Shown in pieces: positions 50,207-57,918 of a stretch of DNA of 63,177 bases. Source of the DNA: UBA12088 sp041920275. GTDB lineage: Bacteria > Patescibacteriota > Minisyncoccia > Phycocordibacterales > UBA12088. The stretch covers positions 1 through 63,177 of the forward strand of contig JAYRSE010000008.1 of assembly GCA_041920275.1 (NCBI GenBank). The letters are read 5' to 3'. The notes under the pieces are model-generated. The model worked only from the letters and a program-made list of their open reading frames with translations, was not told the DNA's origin and did not search any database. Position 1 is the stretch's first letter, and each line of letters starts with the position of its first letter. The position numbers were made by a program, and so were the translations under genes.

Positions 50207-51673
50207 ATGAAAAGCATCACCCACAGCGCGCTCACCCTTGCGACCGCGGCCGCACTCATCGGGGTGGGGGCGACAGGAGCGTTCTTTTCCGACACGGAGA
50301 CTTCCTCCGGCGGCACCTTTGCCGCCGGAGTGATCGACCTTATGGTCGGTAATGAGTCCTACTACAACGGCAATGTCTGCACGGATGTAGATCCCGGTCC
50401 GGGTGAGGACTTCCGGTGGCAAGGCGCTACAGAGTATCCCGAGCCGGACACGCCGTGCGTCGTAAGCTGGGCGGACACCACGAAGTCGCTTGTTGGCAAG
50501 CTCTTTTTCGCTTTTGCCGATCTGAAGCCGGACGACGAGGGTGAGGATACGATCTCGCTTACGGTCGATACCAACGATGCGTGGGCGTGCATGGAGGTAT
50601 CGCTCACCTCGGACGACGACGTGTCATCGGTCGAGCCGGAGCTGGACGCGGGGGATTTGTCTGAGGACACCGAGAACATGTGGGATGGTGAGCTTGCGCG
50701 CGTGCTCCAGTTCATTTGGTGGGCGGACGATGGTGACAATGTGCTCGAGAGCGATGAGTATCCAACCCGCGTCCTTTCGGACGGTGTGCAGACATTGCAC
50801 GACCTTGCCACGTCGACCGGCTCGTTCCAGTTGGCGCTTGCCGATAGTGTCACTAATGTCTGGACCGGCACCGCCGGCCCGCTGCTTGCGGGCGAGACGT
50901 ACCACATCGGCAAGGCGTGGTGCTTTGGGACGCTCACGCCCGCACCGGTTTTGGCGGGGCAGGGTGTAAACCCTTCGGTAGCTTCAGGTATCGCGTGCGA
51001 CGGCACCATGATACCCGATGTGAACAGCATTCAGACCGACGGCACCACGCTCGATGTATCGTTCATCGCTCACCAAGCACGCCATGATAGTGCGTACCGT
51101 TGTCCCGATCCATACGAGCCACCGGTTTCGTGTGAGATCGTGCAGACGTATGCGGATGAGGTGGTGTTTGTCGATCAGGGTTTGCTTCGTGACGGCATTA
51201 ACGCAGTGACGTTGGGGCGAAGTGATACGAACAAGGTACTTGGTGCGCCACAGTCGCTCGGTACACCATATGACGACACTACGAACCCGACCATACTCAA
51301 CGGTTTCTTCTCGCTCGGTTTTCCACTCGGTGGGAATACGGCGGAAATCATACTCTCTTTCAATGACAACTATGTGGTGAACGGACCGGGAATGGACCTG
51401 AAGCTTTGGGAGGTGACCGGAGGTACGAAGTATCCGGAGGAGCGAGTCGATGTGTACGTGGGTAATACGCCTACCGGTCCATGGACGCAGGTTGGGTTTG
51501 GAGTCTCACGTGATGCCGAGGTTGACCTTGGTGCTGTGGTCGCGGCGCGCTACGTGCGCGTCGTGGACGCGAGCTACCTCACCGATTTTCCACTCCCGAC
51601 GTATGCGGATGCCGACGGATTCGACCTCGATGCCGTACAAGCCCTGAACTGTATCGTTTCGCCTGCCCGATGA
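50207..51673 (+). CDS. SipW/TasA-type surface protein with discoidin-like domain
   Basis: A 488-residue secreted protein with the same SipW signal as its neighbour (LTLATAAALIGVGATGA, FFSDTETSSGGTFAAGVIDL) and a TasA-like domain carrying acidic loops (DVSSVEPELDAGDLSEDTEN) and cysteines. The C-terminal 180 residues (GVNAVTL-like start at CEIVQTYADEVVFVDQG, then LKLWEVTGGTKYPEERVDVYVG and ARYVRVVDAS) form a beta-sandwich similar to discoidin/F5-8 carbohydrate-binding domains. The SipW gene follows after 91 bp. Confidence 0.87.
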   Translation: MKSITHSALTLATAAALIGVGATGAFFSDTETSSGGTFAAGVIDLMVGNESYYNGNVCTDVDPGPGEDFRWQGATEYPEPDTPCVVSWADTTKSLVGKLFFAFADLKPDDEGEDTISLTVDTNDAWACMEVSLTSDDDVSSVEPELDAGDLSEDTENMWDGELARVLQFIWWADDGDNVLESDEYPTRVLSDGVQTLHDLATSTGSFQLALADSVTNVWTGTAGPLLAGETYHIGKAWCFGTLTPAPVLAGQGVNPSVASGIACDGTMIPDVNSIQTDGTTLDVSFIAHQARHDSAYRCPDPYEPPVSCEIVQTYADEVVFVDQGLLRDGINAVTLGRSDTNKVLGAPQSLGTPYDDTTNPTILNGFFSLGFPLGGNTAEIILSFNDNYVVNGPGMDLKLWEVTGGTKYPEERVDVYVGNTPTGPWTQVGFGVSRDAEVDLGAVVAARYVRVVDASYLTDFPLPTYADADGFDLDAVQALNCIVSPAR

Positions 51674-51764
51674 TCGTCGTTCCCCTCTCTCCTTTCAGGA
51701 GGGGGGGGTGGTGGGTCCCGCTCGCACACCTGATCTCCGTACGCTGAAACCCGACACCATTTCC

Positions 51765-52454
51765 ATGAAGCACCTTCGCACCTACGCCAAATACCTGTTG
51801 CTCGTCGAGCTCGCGCTCGTGGCGGTACTTGTGGTCGGTCTGTTGGTGCCACTTCCCGGCAAGGTGGAATTCAAGATAGTGCAGAGTGGCTCGATGGAGC
51901 CCGTGATGCCGGTCGGTAGTATGGTCGCCATTGTGCCACATGCCGAGTATGCGGTGGGGGACATCATCACCTTTGGCGATGACACCAGAACGCGCATTCC
52001 CACTTCGCACCGCGTCGTGGGGATCACCCGTGAGGGCGGTGCGCTGCACTACCTTACCAAGGGAGATGCCAATGAAGAGGCGGACAATGCACCCGTGCCC
52101 CATGGCGCGATCATAGGCGCGGTCGAGCTTGTCGTGCCGCGGTTGGGGTACGTGCTGCACTTTGCGCGTTCCGAGCGCGGGTTCTTCTTGATGGCGGTCG
52201 TTCCCGCCGTGCTCATCATGGTGGACGAGGTGCTCACGATCGCCGCCATACTGCGCAGGAGACGAGGGACCGGTGCGCGACCGAGCGATGTGCGGCATCA
52301 TCATTTTGTTACGCATTCCGACACGCAAGGGCGAGCATCCGACGTGACGAGTCGCGATCGTTCGCAGGTGAAACCACCCGCATCCGCACTGCCGCCGCGT
52401 CGACCGTGTCATGTGTCCGTCGACGGCATGCGTATCGTTCTGCGCTCGGTTTAG
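51765..52454 (+). CDS. sipW: SipW-like type I signal peptidase
   Basis: A 229-residue S26B signal peptidase of the ER/archaeal type: N-terminal transmembrane helix (about 9-30), VQSGSMEPVMPVGSMV with nucleophile Ser43, and TSHRVVGI with His82 in place of the bacterial Lys; GDIITF and LTKGDANEEAD complete the family motifs. A second transmembrane helix (about 146-165) and a long basic tail follow. The flanking TasA-like proteins carry matching SipW-dependent signals, so they are its likely substrates. Start MKHLRTYA by homology. Confidence 0.93.
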   Translation: MKHLRTYAKYLLLVELALVAVLVVGLLVPLPGKVEFKIVQSGSMEPVMPVGSMVAIVPHAEYAVGDIITFGDDTRTRIPTSHRVVGITREGGALHYLTKGDANEEADNAPVPHGAIIGAVELVVPRLGYVLHFARSERGFFLMAVVPAVLIMVDEVLTIAAILRRRRGTGARPSDVRHHHFVTHSDTQGRASDVTSRDRSQVKPPASALPPRRPCHVSVDGMRIVLRSV

Positions 52455-52457
52455 ACC

Positions 52458-53621
52458 ATGTTCCCATTCCAACACACGAACCACGTACTCGACCTACGCC
52501 GCAAGCGGCGCACTGCGTTCCGTGCGCTGCGTGGATCGACCCGGTCGCATGGTGACTTGTCGTTCGCGGCGGGCGGCCCCTCGAACAATGAGGGTGGGGT
52601 GGAGTTGTCGAGCGACCCATGTTCGATCGCTCGACCGTCGCGCGAGAGCGAGGCGCCCGGTTTCGCACAGACACTCGTACGACCGTTTGCCCACATGTTC
52701 GCACTCGCGGCGTTCGTCATCGCCGGTGGCTATGTGGTGTATACGCTCGGTCCATCGCTTGCGTACTTTTCTGACACCGAGGGTTCGACCGCGAGTGCCA
52801 TGAGTACCGGTTCGCTCCTGGTCGACGCGCACGGTGGCGGATCCTTCGGACTCTCTTGCAATGATCGCGAGGAGTTGTCCGTTTCCGTGACGCTCGACGG
52901 CACGCGTACGAGTGCCTATGCGATACGTGCCGAATTCGTACCCGGGACCGACAACGGGTTCTGTGAGATGCTGAAGCTCTCAGCCGTGCAGCGCGGGGAG
53001 GAGCGGTATGCGGGTGATCTTCTCGGTTTTTCATTGCATGACGTCACCGATGCGAGCGACTGGAGCTTTACGGTTTCCGCAGACGACCTGTCCGTGCTGC
53101 CGGATGGTGCGATGTGCGGGGTCGCGCTCGTCTTCGAGGCGTACTGTCCCGCATTGGGTTATCTGGGTGGCGGCTTCACCGATCGCGATGCGGTCATGTT
53201 TACGTTCGTCAAAGAGCCGTGCGGCGGGGATGAGCCATGCGATCCCGGATGTTGCGGGAATGTCGATATCACGATCGATCAGACCATCACGAGCATTACC
53301 AACAACACGGTGGTGTCGGGTGCGAACAGCGGGGGCAACACGGTCGTCGGAGGCGGGACGCTGGTTACGGGTGAGAGCGGAAATGTGATAACGATCGACG
53401 GCGGGACACAGAGCAGTGTGGTGGACATCGATGTCGCGTGCGGGTGTGCCGAATGTGACCCGTGTGCAGACGCACAGGTAAGTGCTGAGCCGATTTCCGC
53501 AGCCGGCACGCTCTTTGATGAGACCGGAGAGACCCCCCACGCGGGAACGGCAAGTATGGAAACCTTGATAGGGTCGGTACGTGAAGAGCTCGCCGAGCGC
53601 CTGAATGGAGTGCGGAGGTGA
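52458..53621 (+). CDS. TasA/camelysin-like protein with Gly/Asn-rich tail
   Basis: A 387-residue protein starting 4 bp after sipW. A long Arg/Ser-rich N-terminal extension (about 70 residues) precedes a hydrophobic helix (FALAAFVIAGGYVVYTLGPS) and the TasA start YFSDTEGSTASAMSTGSLLVD. The mature domain has Cys at DREE-flanking positions, then CGGDEPCDPGCCGNVDITID, and a repetitive stretch ITSITNNTVVSGANSGGNTVVGGG, and a second Cys cluster ACGCAECDPCADA. The unusual cytoplasmic extension is real coding by frame and codon pattern, though an inner start is possible. It is likely another SipW substrate. Confidence 0.82.
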   Translation: MFPFQHTNHVLDLRRKRRTAFRALRGSTRSHGDLSFAAGGPSNNEGGVELSSDPCSIARPSRESEAPGFAQTLVRPFAHMFALAAFVIAGGYVVYTLGPSLAYFSDTEGSTASAMSTGSLLVDAHGGGSFGLSCNDREELSVSVTLDGTRTSAYAIRAEFVPGTDNGFCEMLKLSAVQRGEERYAGDLLGFSLHDVTDASDWSFTVSADDLSVLPDGAMCGVALVFEAYCPALGYLGGGFTDRDAVMFTFVKEPCGGDEPCDPGCCGNVDITIDQTITSITNNTVVSGANSGGNTVVGGGTLVTGESGNVITIDGGTQSSVVDIDVACGCAECDPCADAQVSAEPISAAGTLFDETGETPHAGTASMETLIGSVREELAERLNGVRR

Positions 53622-53712
53622 TAACTGGAGTGGCGTCCGATACCTGCAGTTCGTGCGCTTCCGGTGACCGTTCGCACCGAACGTTCATGTGCATATGCGA
53701 TACGTTGTGTGC

Positions 53713-53739
53713 AAAGAAAAGCCGCCGAGATTCGGCGGC
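53713..53739 (-). terminator. Terminator of the minus-strand glycosyltransferase remnant
   Basis: GCCGCCGA-GAT-TCGGCGGC (53721-53739); on the minus strand it is followed by TTTTCTT. Confidence 0.75.
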
Positions 53740-53750
53740 GGTAAGCGTGT

Positions 53751-54259
53751 TTACGGATGTTCGTCGAACTTGGGACACGGACGAAGTCCGAAGAACAGAC
53801 CGACGGTGCCGAGGCCGAGCAGGGCCATGTGTCGCAAGACCCCATCGCGATCCAGGCGTCTCCTGGAGGTGTGCATGGTAAGGTCATGTTTGTACACGAC
53901 CTTCTGACGCGCTTTGCGTACTATGGCCATTGCGAGCGCCACATCCTCGAGCATGCACGCACCCCGCGTATCGAAGCCACCGACACGCAAAAATGATGCT
54001 CGCCACACGAACAGGTTCGCGCCGACCGCAGTCGCTCCACGGAACATCGTTCCGAAAAAACGCACAAGGGCGGCATAGACCCGCTGCAGTCGCATGAGGT
54101 GCTTCCGCTCGAAGTCCGCGGGACCGGTCACCATGCCGATGCGAGTATCCTCGATGATCTCATGCGGCGCTATGGGGTTTGTGCGAACACGTGCTCCAGT
54201 GTCTGGCGTACACCCGCTTCTTCGTTCAGTGTGGGAACGACCACTGAGACCCGGATCAT
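53751..54259 (-). pseudogene. Decayed family 2 glycosyltransferase
   Basis: An intact GT2 start (MIRVSVVVPTLNEEAGVRQT then LEHVFAQTP) runs from 54259 and stops at a TAG after about 29 codons. In another frame the same gene continues IAPHEIIEDTRIGMVTGPAD, then AVGANLFVWRASFLRVGGFD and MLEDVALAMAIVRKARQKVVYK to a short C-terminal transmembrane helix. The middle with the DxD metal site is missing, so there has been both a frame disruption and an internal deletion of roughly 80-100 codons. It is not expected to be functional. Confidence 0.7.
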
Positions 54260-54376
54260 GTTCGGATCCCGTTTTGCAGCTTATTTCACACATTCCCCCT
54301 CAGTTACTCGAATTTCGTCGGCGTATATGCGCCGACAGGCGGTCTTTGAAAATGATGCACGCAGAGTTTCAAAAGT

Positions 54377-54748
54377 CTAGGGCCGACCTTGCTTGAGGCG
54401 TGCGATATCCGCATCAAGTAGTTCGATCGTCTCCTCAACCTCCCTCGAGTACCGCACGTCGCTCTTGCCGCGGTGTGCGTACTGCATCCGTACCTTGTGC
54501 ACTTGTTCCTCGAGATCCATGAGTCGCTGCGCAAAATCAAGATCCCTTTCCACCTTCCTGAAGCGACTGTCTCGATGCATCGCTCTGATCGTGTCCCGAG
54601 AATCCCTTTCAAACTGATCCATAAGCTCGCGACTTGCACTGCCGACACCGCGTTTTGCGGACACCATCATGATGTAGAGATACAGCGCTCCGCCTGCAAT
54701 GAAAAGAGCAAGAAGGCCCGCCAGCACCCAACCAAGGATAGCAAACAT
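54377..54748 (-). CDS. Small membrane-anchored coiled-coil protein
   Basis: A 123-residue protein: one N-terminal transmembrane helix (ILGWVLAGLLALFIAGGALYLYIMM), then an almost wholly charged helical region (RELMDQFERDSRDTIRAMHR..., LDFAQRLMDLEEQVHKVRMQ, EVEETIELLDADIARLKQG) likely to form coiled coils. RBS GGGAG precedes ATG 54748. A TTGACT...TAAAGT promoter lies at about 54785-54815 on the minus strand. No family recognised. Confidence 0.7.
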   Translation of the reverse strand: MFAILGWVLAGLLALFIAGGALYLYIMMVSAKRGVGSASRELMDQFERDSRDTIRAMHRDSRFRKVERDLDFAQRLMDLEEQVHKVRMQYAHRGKSDVRYSREVEETIELLDADIARLKQGRP

Positions 54749-55159
54749 GGTATATCTCCCAAGGTTATTTTGACCCGAGTACTTTATGGCATGTTTTCCA
54801 TTAAAAGTCAAGTACACTGCGGTGTGCCGGCTCAAACCGCTTGCACACCCTCTCTTGAGAAAAGCCGCAGCGAAAGTAGTGCGTTTGAGCAAGCGACTAA
54901 AGACTCGGGCAACGCTCCCCAAGCGGTCTCTCAAAAACAAAGTTGCTGAAGGGGCGTTTCCGAGATGGGCGAGCAGGTACAGCGGCGACGTGCCGTGAGG
55001 GGAATTACTCACACGAGACAGTATCGGAAAAATTGCAGTACCAATACAAGTACTAATATTGTAATTATTAATCCTCTATTCGGCAGGTGTGATCACGCAG
55101 TATCACGATCTCGGATGCTTCACGCGGCACGGGTGGGGTGTGTGATATAATGCGTCCAT
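54749..55159. other. Gene-poor region with promoter and operator-like repeat
   Basis: Minus-strand frame (55012-54749) and a plus-strand frame (54786-54998) are both open here, but neither looks like a normal protein: both are basic and low in hydrophobic residues. The region holds the promoter of the 54748 gene and the repeat at 55028-55071. It could be a structured RNA or a lost gene. I see no known RNA motif. Confidence 0.35.
55028..55071. repeat. AT-rich TATTAGTAC-type dyad
   Basis: The reverse strand reads AATATTAGTACTTGTATTGGTAC and continues TGCAATTTTT. It contains the same TATTAGTAC core as 6722-6761 and 50032-50092, plus a TATTGGTAC variant. It lies about 90 bp before the 55160 gene. 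Confidence 0.65.
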
Positions 55160-55792
55160 ATGGCCATGTTTCGTGAGCACGTGACCGTTGGTGCACTCGT
55201 GGCAACGGTGGGGGTGGTGGCGACTTACTACTACGCGTTCTCGACCGACTGGAAGCTCCTGCTCGCGCTTTTCATCGTCACGGTCATCGCTTCCTTTCTG
55301 CCCGACCTCGACAGTGACACCAGTGTCCCGTTCTACATCGTGTTCGGACTGTTCACGCTCGCATGCGGCGGCTTGGTGCTCTTTGACACCCTCACCCGTG
55401 GTGCAGAGAGCATGTACGAGCTTGCGGGTCGACCGCTCTTTGCGATCATCTTCGTGTGGCTCATTGTGGGCGGCATCTTCAAGAAAATGACGCGGCACCG
55501 CGGTATGATGCATTCGATCCCCGCCGCGGTGAACATGGCGCTCATCGTCTATATCGGCGCCTTCTTTTGGGGTACCGACGAGTTCGAGGGCGTGCTGCTT
55601 GCGGTCGGTGCGGGGGTGGGGTACCTGGTGCACCTCATACTCGATGAGCTGTACGCGACGGTGAGCATCGACGGCAACCTCTTCGATGTGCGCGAGTCGC
55701 TCGGGTCCGCGCTCAAGCTTTTTTCATCATCTCGGTTGGCGAACATCTTTACGTACTGCGTGCTTGCAACGCTCGTGTATGTGGTCGCATAA
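55160..55792 (+). CDS. YdjM-like (DUF457) membrane-bound metal-dependent hydrolase
   Basis: A 210-residue integral membrane protein with about six helices. The family motifs are visible: an N-terminal His in FREHVTVGALVAT, ASFLPDLDSDTS (acidic metal site), RHRGMMHSIPAA and LVHLILDEL. The YdjM family is membrane-bound, usually annotated as inner-membrane metal-dependent hydrolase; the substrate is unknown. A TATAAT-like box lies at 55144-55149, 11 bp before the ATG. Confidence 0.9.
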   Translation: MAMFREHVTVGALVATVGVVATYYYAFSTDWKLLLALFIVTVIASFLPDLDSDTSVPFYIVFGLFTLACGGLVLFDTLTRGAESMYELAGRPLFAIIFVWLIVGGIFKKMTRHRGMMHSIPAAVNMALIVYIGAFFWGTDEFEGVLLAVGAGVGYLVHLILDELYATVSIDGNLFDVRESLGSALKLFSSSRLANIFTYCVLATLVYVVA

Positions 55793-55851
55793 CGCATTTG
55801 CGTGACGGGAGAAAGGTCGCTCGTGCCTGAATATAGTGGTATCATGCCGCG

Positions 55852-56538
55852 ATGCAGTGCGTGATACTTGCCGCGGGAAAGGGGACGCGTATGCGCCCGC
55901 TTACCGACACCCTCCCCAAGCCGCTCGTGCCCGTGTGCGGGGTACCGCTTTTAGAGCACATACTGCGAGCCCTCCCGGAAGAGGTGGACGAAGTGGTGCT
56001 TGTGGTGAAGTATCGCAAGGAAGCCATCCGTGCATACTGCAAAGAATGGTGTGCGGGCAGGCGCATCGTGTACGTGGAGCAAGGCGAACCCGATGGTACA
56101 GGCGGGGCGCTCATTGCGGCGCGTGGCGTGCTGCATGAGCGCTTTATGGTGCTCCTTGCGGATGATCTGCACGGAAAAGAGGGGCTTTGCGCATTGGCGA
56201 GTGAAACCTGTGCGCTGCTTGCCGCACCGGTCGAAGACCCGCGACCGTTCGGTGTGATCGTGCGTACTGATGCGGGTACGGTGGCACAGATCATCGAAAA
56301 GCCGGAATACCCGGTGTCGAACCTGGTGAACACCGGAGCGATGGTGCTCGATGCACGAATTTTCGACTATACGACTCCGGCGATCGGGGGCGAGGTCCGG
56401 CTCACGGACATGCTCACGCTCCTTGCACACCGTGTGCCTGTGCGGGTCGTCATGCAACCCGCGTGGTGTCCGGTCGGCCGGCCCGATGACATATCGCGTG
56501 CCGAGGCGTTTCTTGGGTGCGGCAAGAGCTGTGGATAA
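55852..56538 (+). CDS. Sugar-1-phosphate nucleotidyltransferase
   Basis: A 228-residue nucleotidyltransferase of the GlmU/RmlA/ManC superfamily, without a C-terminal hexapeptide domain. VILAAGKGTRMRPLTDTLPKPLVPVCGVPLLEHIL carries the nucleotide-binding GxGTRxRPLT and the catalytic Lys; QGEPDGTGGALIAARG and VLLADDL (metal Asp) follow, then IIEKPEYPVSNLVNTGAMVLD. It makes an NDP-sugar for the surface glycans; which sugar cannot be read. The stop codon overlaps a chance TGTGGATAA. Confidence 0.92.
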   Translation: MQCVILAAGKGTRMRPLTDTLPKPLVPVCGVPLLEHILRALPEEVDEVVLVVKYRKEAIRAYCKEWCAGRRIVYVEQGEPDGTGGALIAARGVLHERFMVLLADDLHGKEGLCALASETCALLAAPVEDPRPFGVIVRTDAGTVAQIIEKPEYPVSNLVNTGAMVLDARIFDYTTPAIGGEVRLTDMLTLLAHRVPVRVVMQPAWCPVGRPDDISRAEAFLGCGKSCG

Positions 56539-56682
56539 CGGTGCTTGCGGAATGAAGCGGGTGGGGTATCATGGTGGAAGAAGATGAGTGATTCCATATC
56601 ATCGTCTTCGTTCTTTGATGCTTCGGCATCACCTTCGTCGCACCGCGTATGGTGCAAAATTGTCCTAAGGACAACAATTTTC

Positions 56683-56708
56683 AAAGACCGCACCCTGTGC
56701 GGTCTTTA
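56683..56708. terminator. Terminator between convergent genes
   Basis: AAAGACCGCAC-CCT-GTGCGGTCTTT, 11-bp stem. Just upstream are two further hairpins: GATGC-TTCG-GCATC at about 56617-56630 and ATTGTCC-TAA-GGACAACAAT at about 56659-56678. The 280-bp gap has no convincing gene. Confidence 0.85.
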
Positions 56709-56819
56709 TCCCGTCCACAGGTGGTCCCATGCGCGAGATGTGGTACGGTGACGCCACGGATCGCGATCGCTGTCACACGGTGTTTCGTTACGGAGCGAGG
56801 CGCACGATCGATCGTTTGT

Positions 56820-57770
56820 TTAGCGCGGCATGAGATCGGTCAGTTCCTCTGAGCGATAGAAAAGCCCGCCCAGTGCGCCGTACGAGTAGGTGTTGTTGCC
56901 GAGGGTGATCGGAGCACCGCCGGCCGCAGGGCTCGGGTTGGGAAGCGACTTGTCGAAACCGAGATTGAAAATGGTCACGATCACCTCCGGTTCCTCGCCG
57001 ATATCGTATCCCGATCGCTTCCACTGCTCGGTCACTTCCTTGATGAAAAGCGCCGTGTACAGGTATGAGTAGTAGTGGTCCTTTTCATCGGTGAGTCGCA
57101 CGAAGAGCTCTTTCGCAGGGTCGACCCCTTCGGGGTAGGCGATACGCTCAGCCATCCCACCGCCGGGATAGAATGGAGAGTGTGGGTCGTTCGCATACAT
57201 CTCGATGCGTTCCGCCGTTTCCTGTTTGATGCCCGAGACACCGAGCGAAAATTGGGTGAGCGAACCGAGGATCTTCATCGGTTCGAACCACCGCTTGAAC
57301 ACCTCGCGGTTTGAAGTGAAAAAACGCGCCTGCTCGGGCACCACGACCGCCGCGATCATGCGCTTTTGCACGCCGGTCTCTTCCGAGACACGGGTGAGCA
57401 CCGCGTCATCTTTTGCAAGAGCGCTGCGTATCACCGCCCACTCCGGCGTTTCCACCCAGGCGCATTCGCTCTGCGCGGGGTCATTACACACACTATTCGG
57501 TACGGTAGGTACGACGGTGTTGGAAGTCGTGGCGCTTGTGGTGGTGGTCGTGATCTGCGGAGTCACCGCGGGACCTGCCGCGGCACTCGCTTCTTGCCAG
57601 GCATCAAGAAAAAAACGATTCCGCTCTTCAATGGTGCCGCGCACGTTGAGCAGATCGAAGCGCATCGCCACGAAGACCCCGGTGAATGCGAAGCCGATGA
57701 TCGCGAACATGATGATCGATAACCGAAAAGTGATACGACCGAGACGTTGAATGGTGGTGATGGTGTGCAT
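56820..57770 (-). CDS. Membrane-anchored lysozyme-like protein
   Basis: A 316-residue protein with a transmembrane helix (about 16-36), a Thr/Ser-rich linker (TPQITTTTTSATTSNTVVP), a Cys pair, then a mostly helical domain: RVSEETGVQKRMIAAVVVPEQARFF, ILGSLTQFSLGVSGIKQETAERIE, and a C-terminal TIFNLGFDKSLPNPSPAAGG...YSYGALGGLFYRSEEL. The pattern SLGVSGIK..TA..IE and the final GGxPxxxG..Y.fG.lG..F.rS resemble lytic transglycosylase-like (lysozyme superfamily, DUF1402-type) domains. E143 in VVPEQARF is a possible catalytic Glu. Probably cuts or binds peptidoglycan. Confidence 0.7.
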   Translation of the reverse strand: MHTITTIQRLGRITFRLSIIMFAIIGFAFTGVFVAMRFDLLNVRGTIEERNRFFLDAWQEASAAAGPAVTPQITTTTTSATTSNTVVPTVPNSVCNDPAQSECAWVETPEWAVIRSALAKDDAVLTRVSEETGVQKRMIAAVVVPEQARFFTSNREVFKRWFEPMKILGSLTQFSLGVSGIKQETAERIEMYANDPHSPFYPGGGMAERIAYPEGVDPAKELFVRLTDEKDHYYSYLYTALFIKEVTEQWKRSGYDIGEEPEVIVTIFNLGFDKSLPNPSPAAGGAPITLGNNTYSYGALGGLFYRSEELTDLMPR

Positions 57771-57874
57771 GTGTCGTTCGATATGGACGCCATCATATCA
57801 TATTCGATCGGATCATGTGCGGTCCGGGTCACGTAGCCGATGGTGAGCCGAGCGTTTTTGGGTGTGTACCGAAA

Positions 57875-57900
57875 CAACGCCGGTGTGGAGGCCGGCGTTG
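57875..57900. terminator. Terminator hairpin between minus-strand genes
   Basis: CAACGCCGG/CCGGCGTTG, 9-bp stem. On the minus strand it is followed only by TTTC, so it is a weak terminator after the 57919-60795 gene. Confidence 0.55.
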
Positions 57901-57918
57901 CGGTTCGGTACGTTATGC

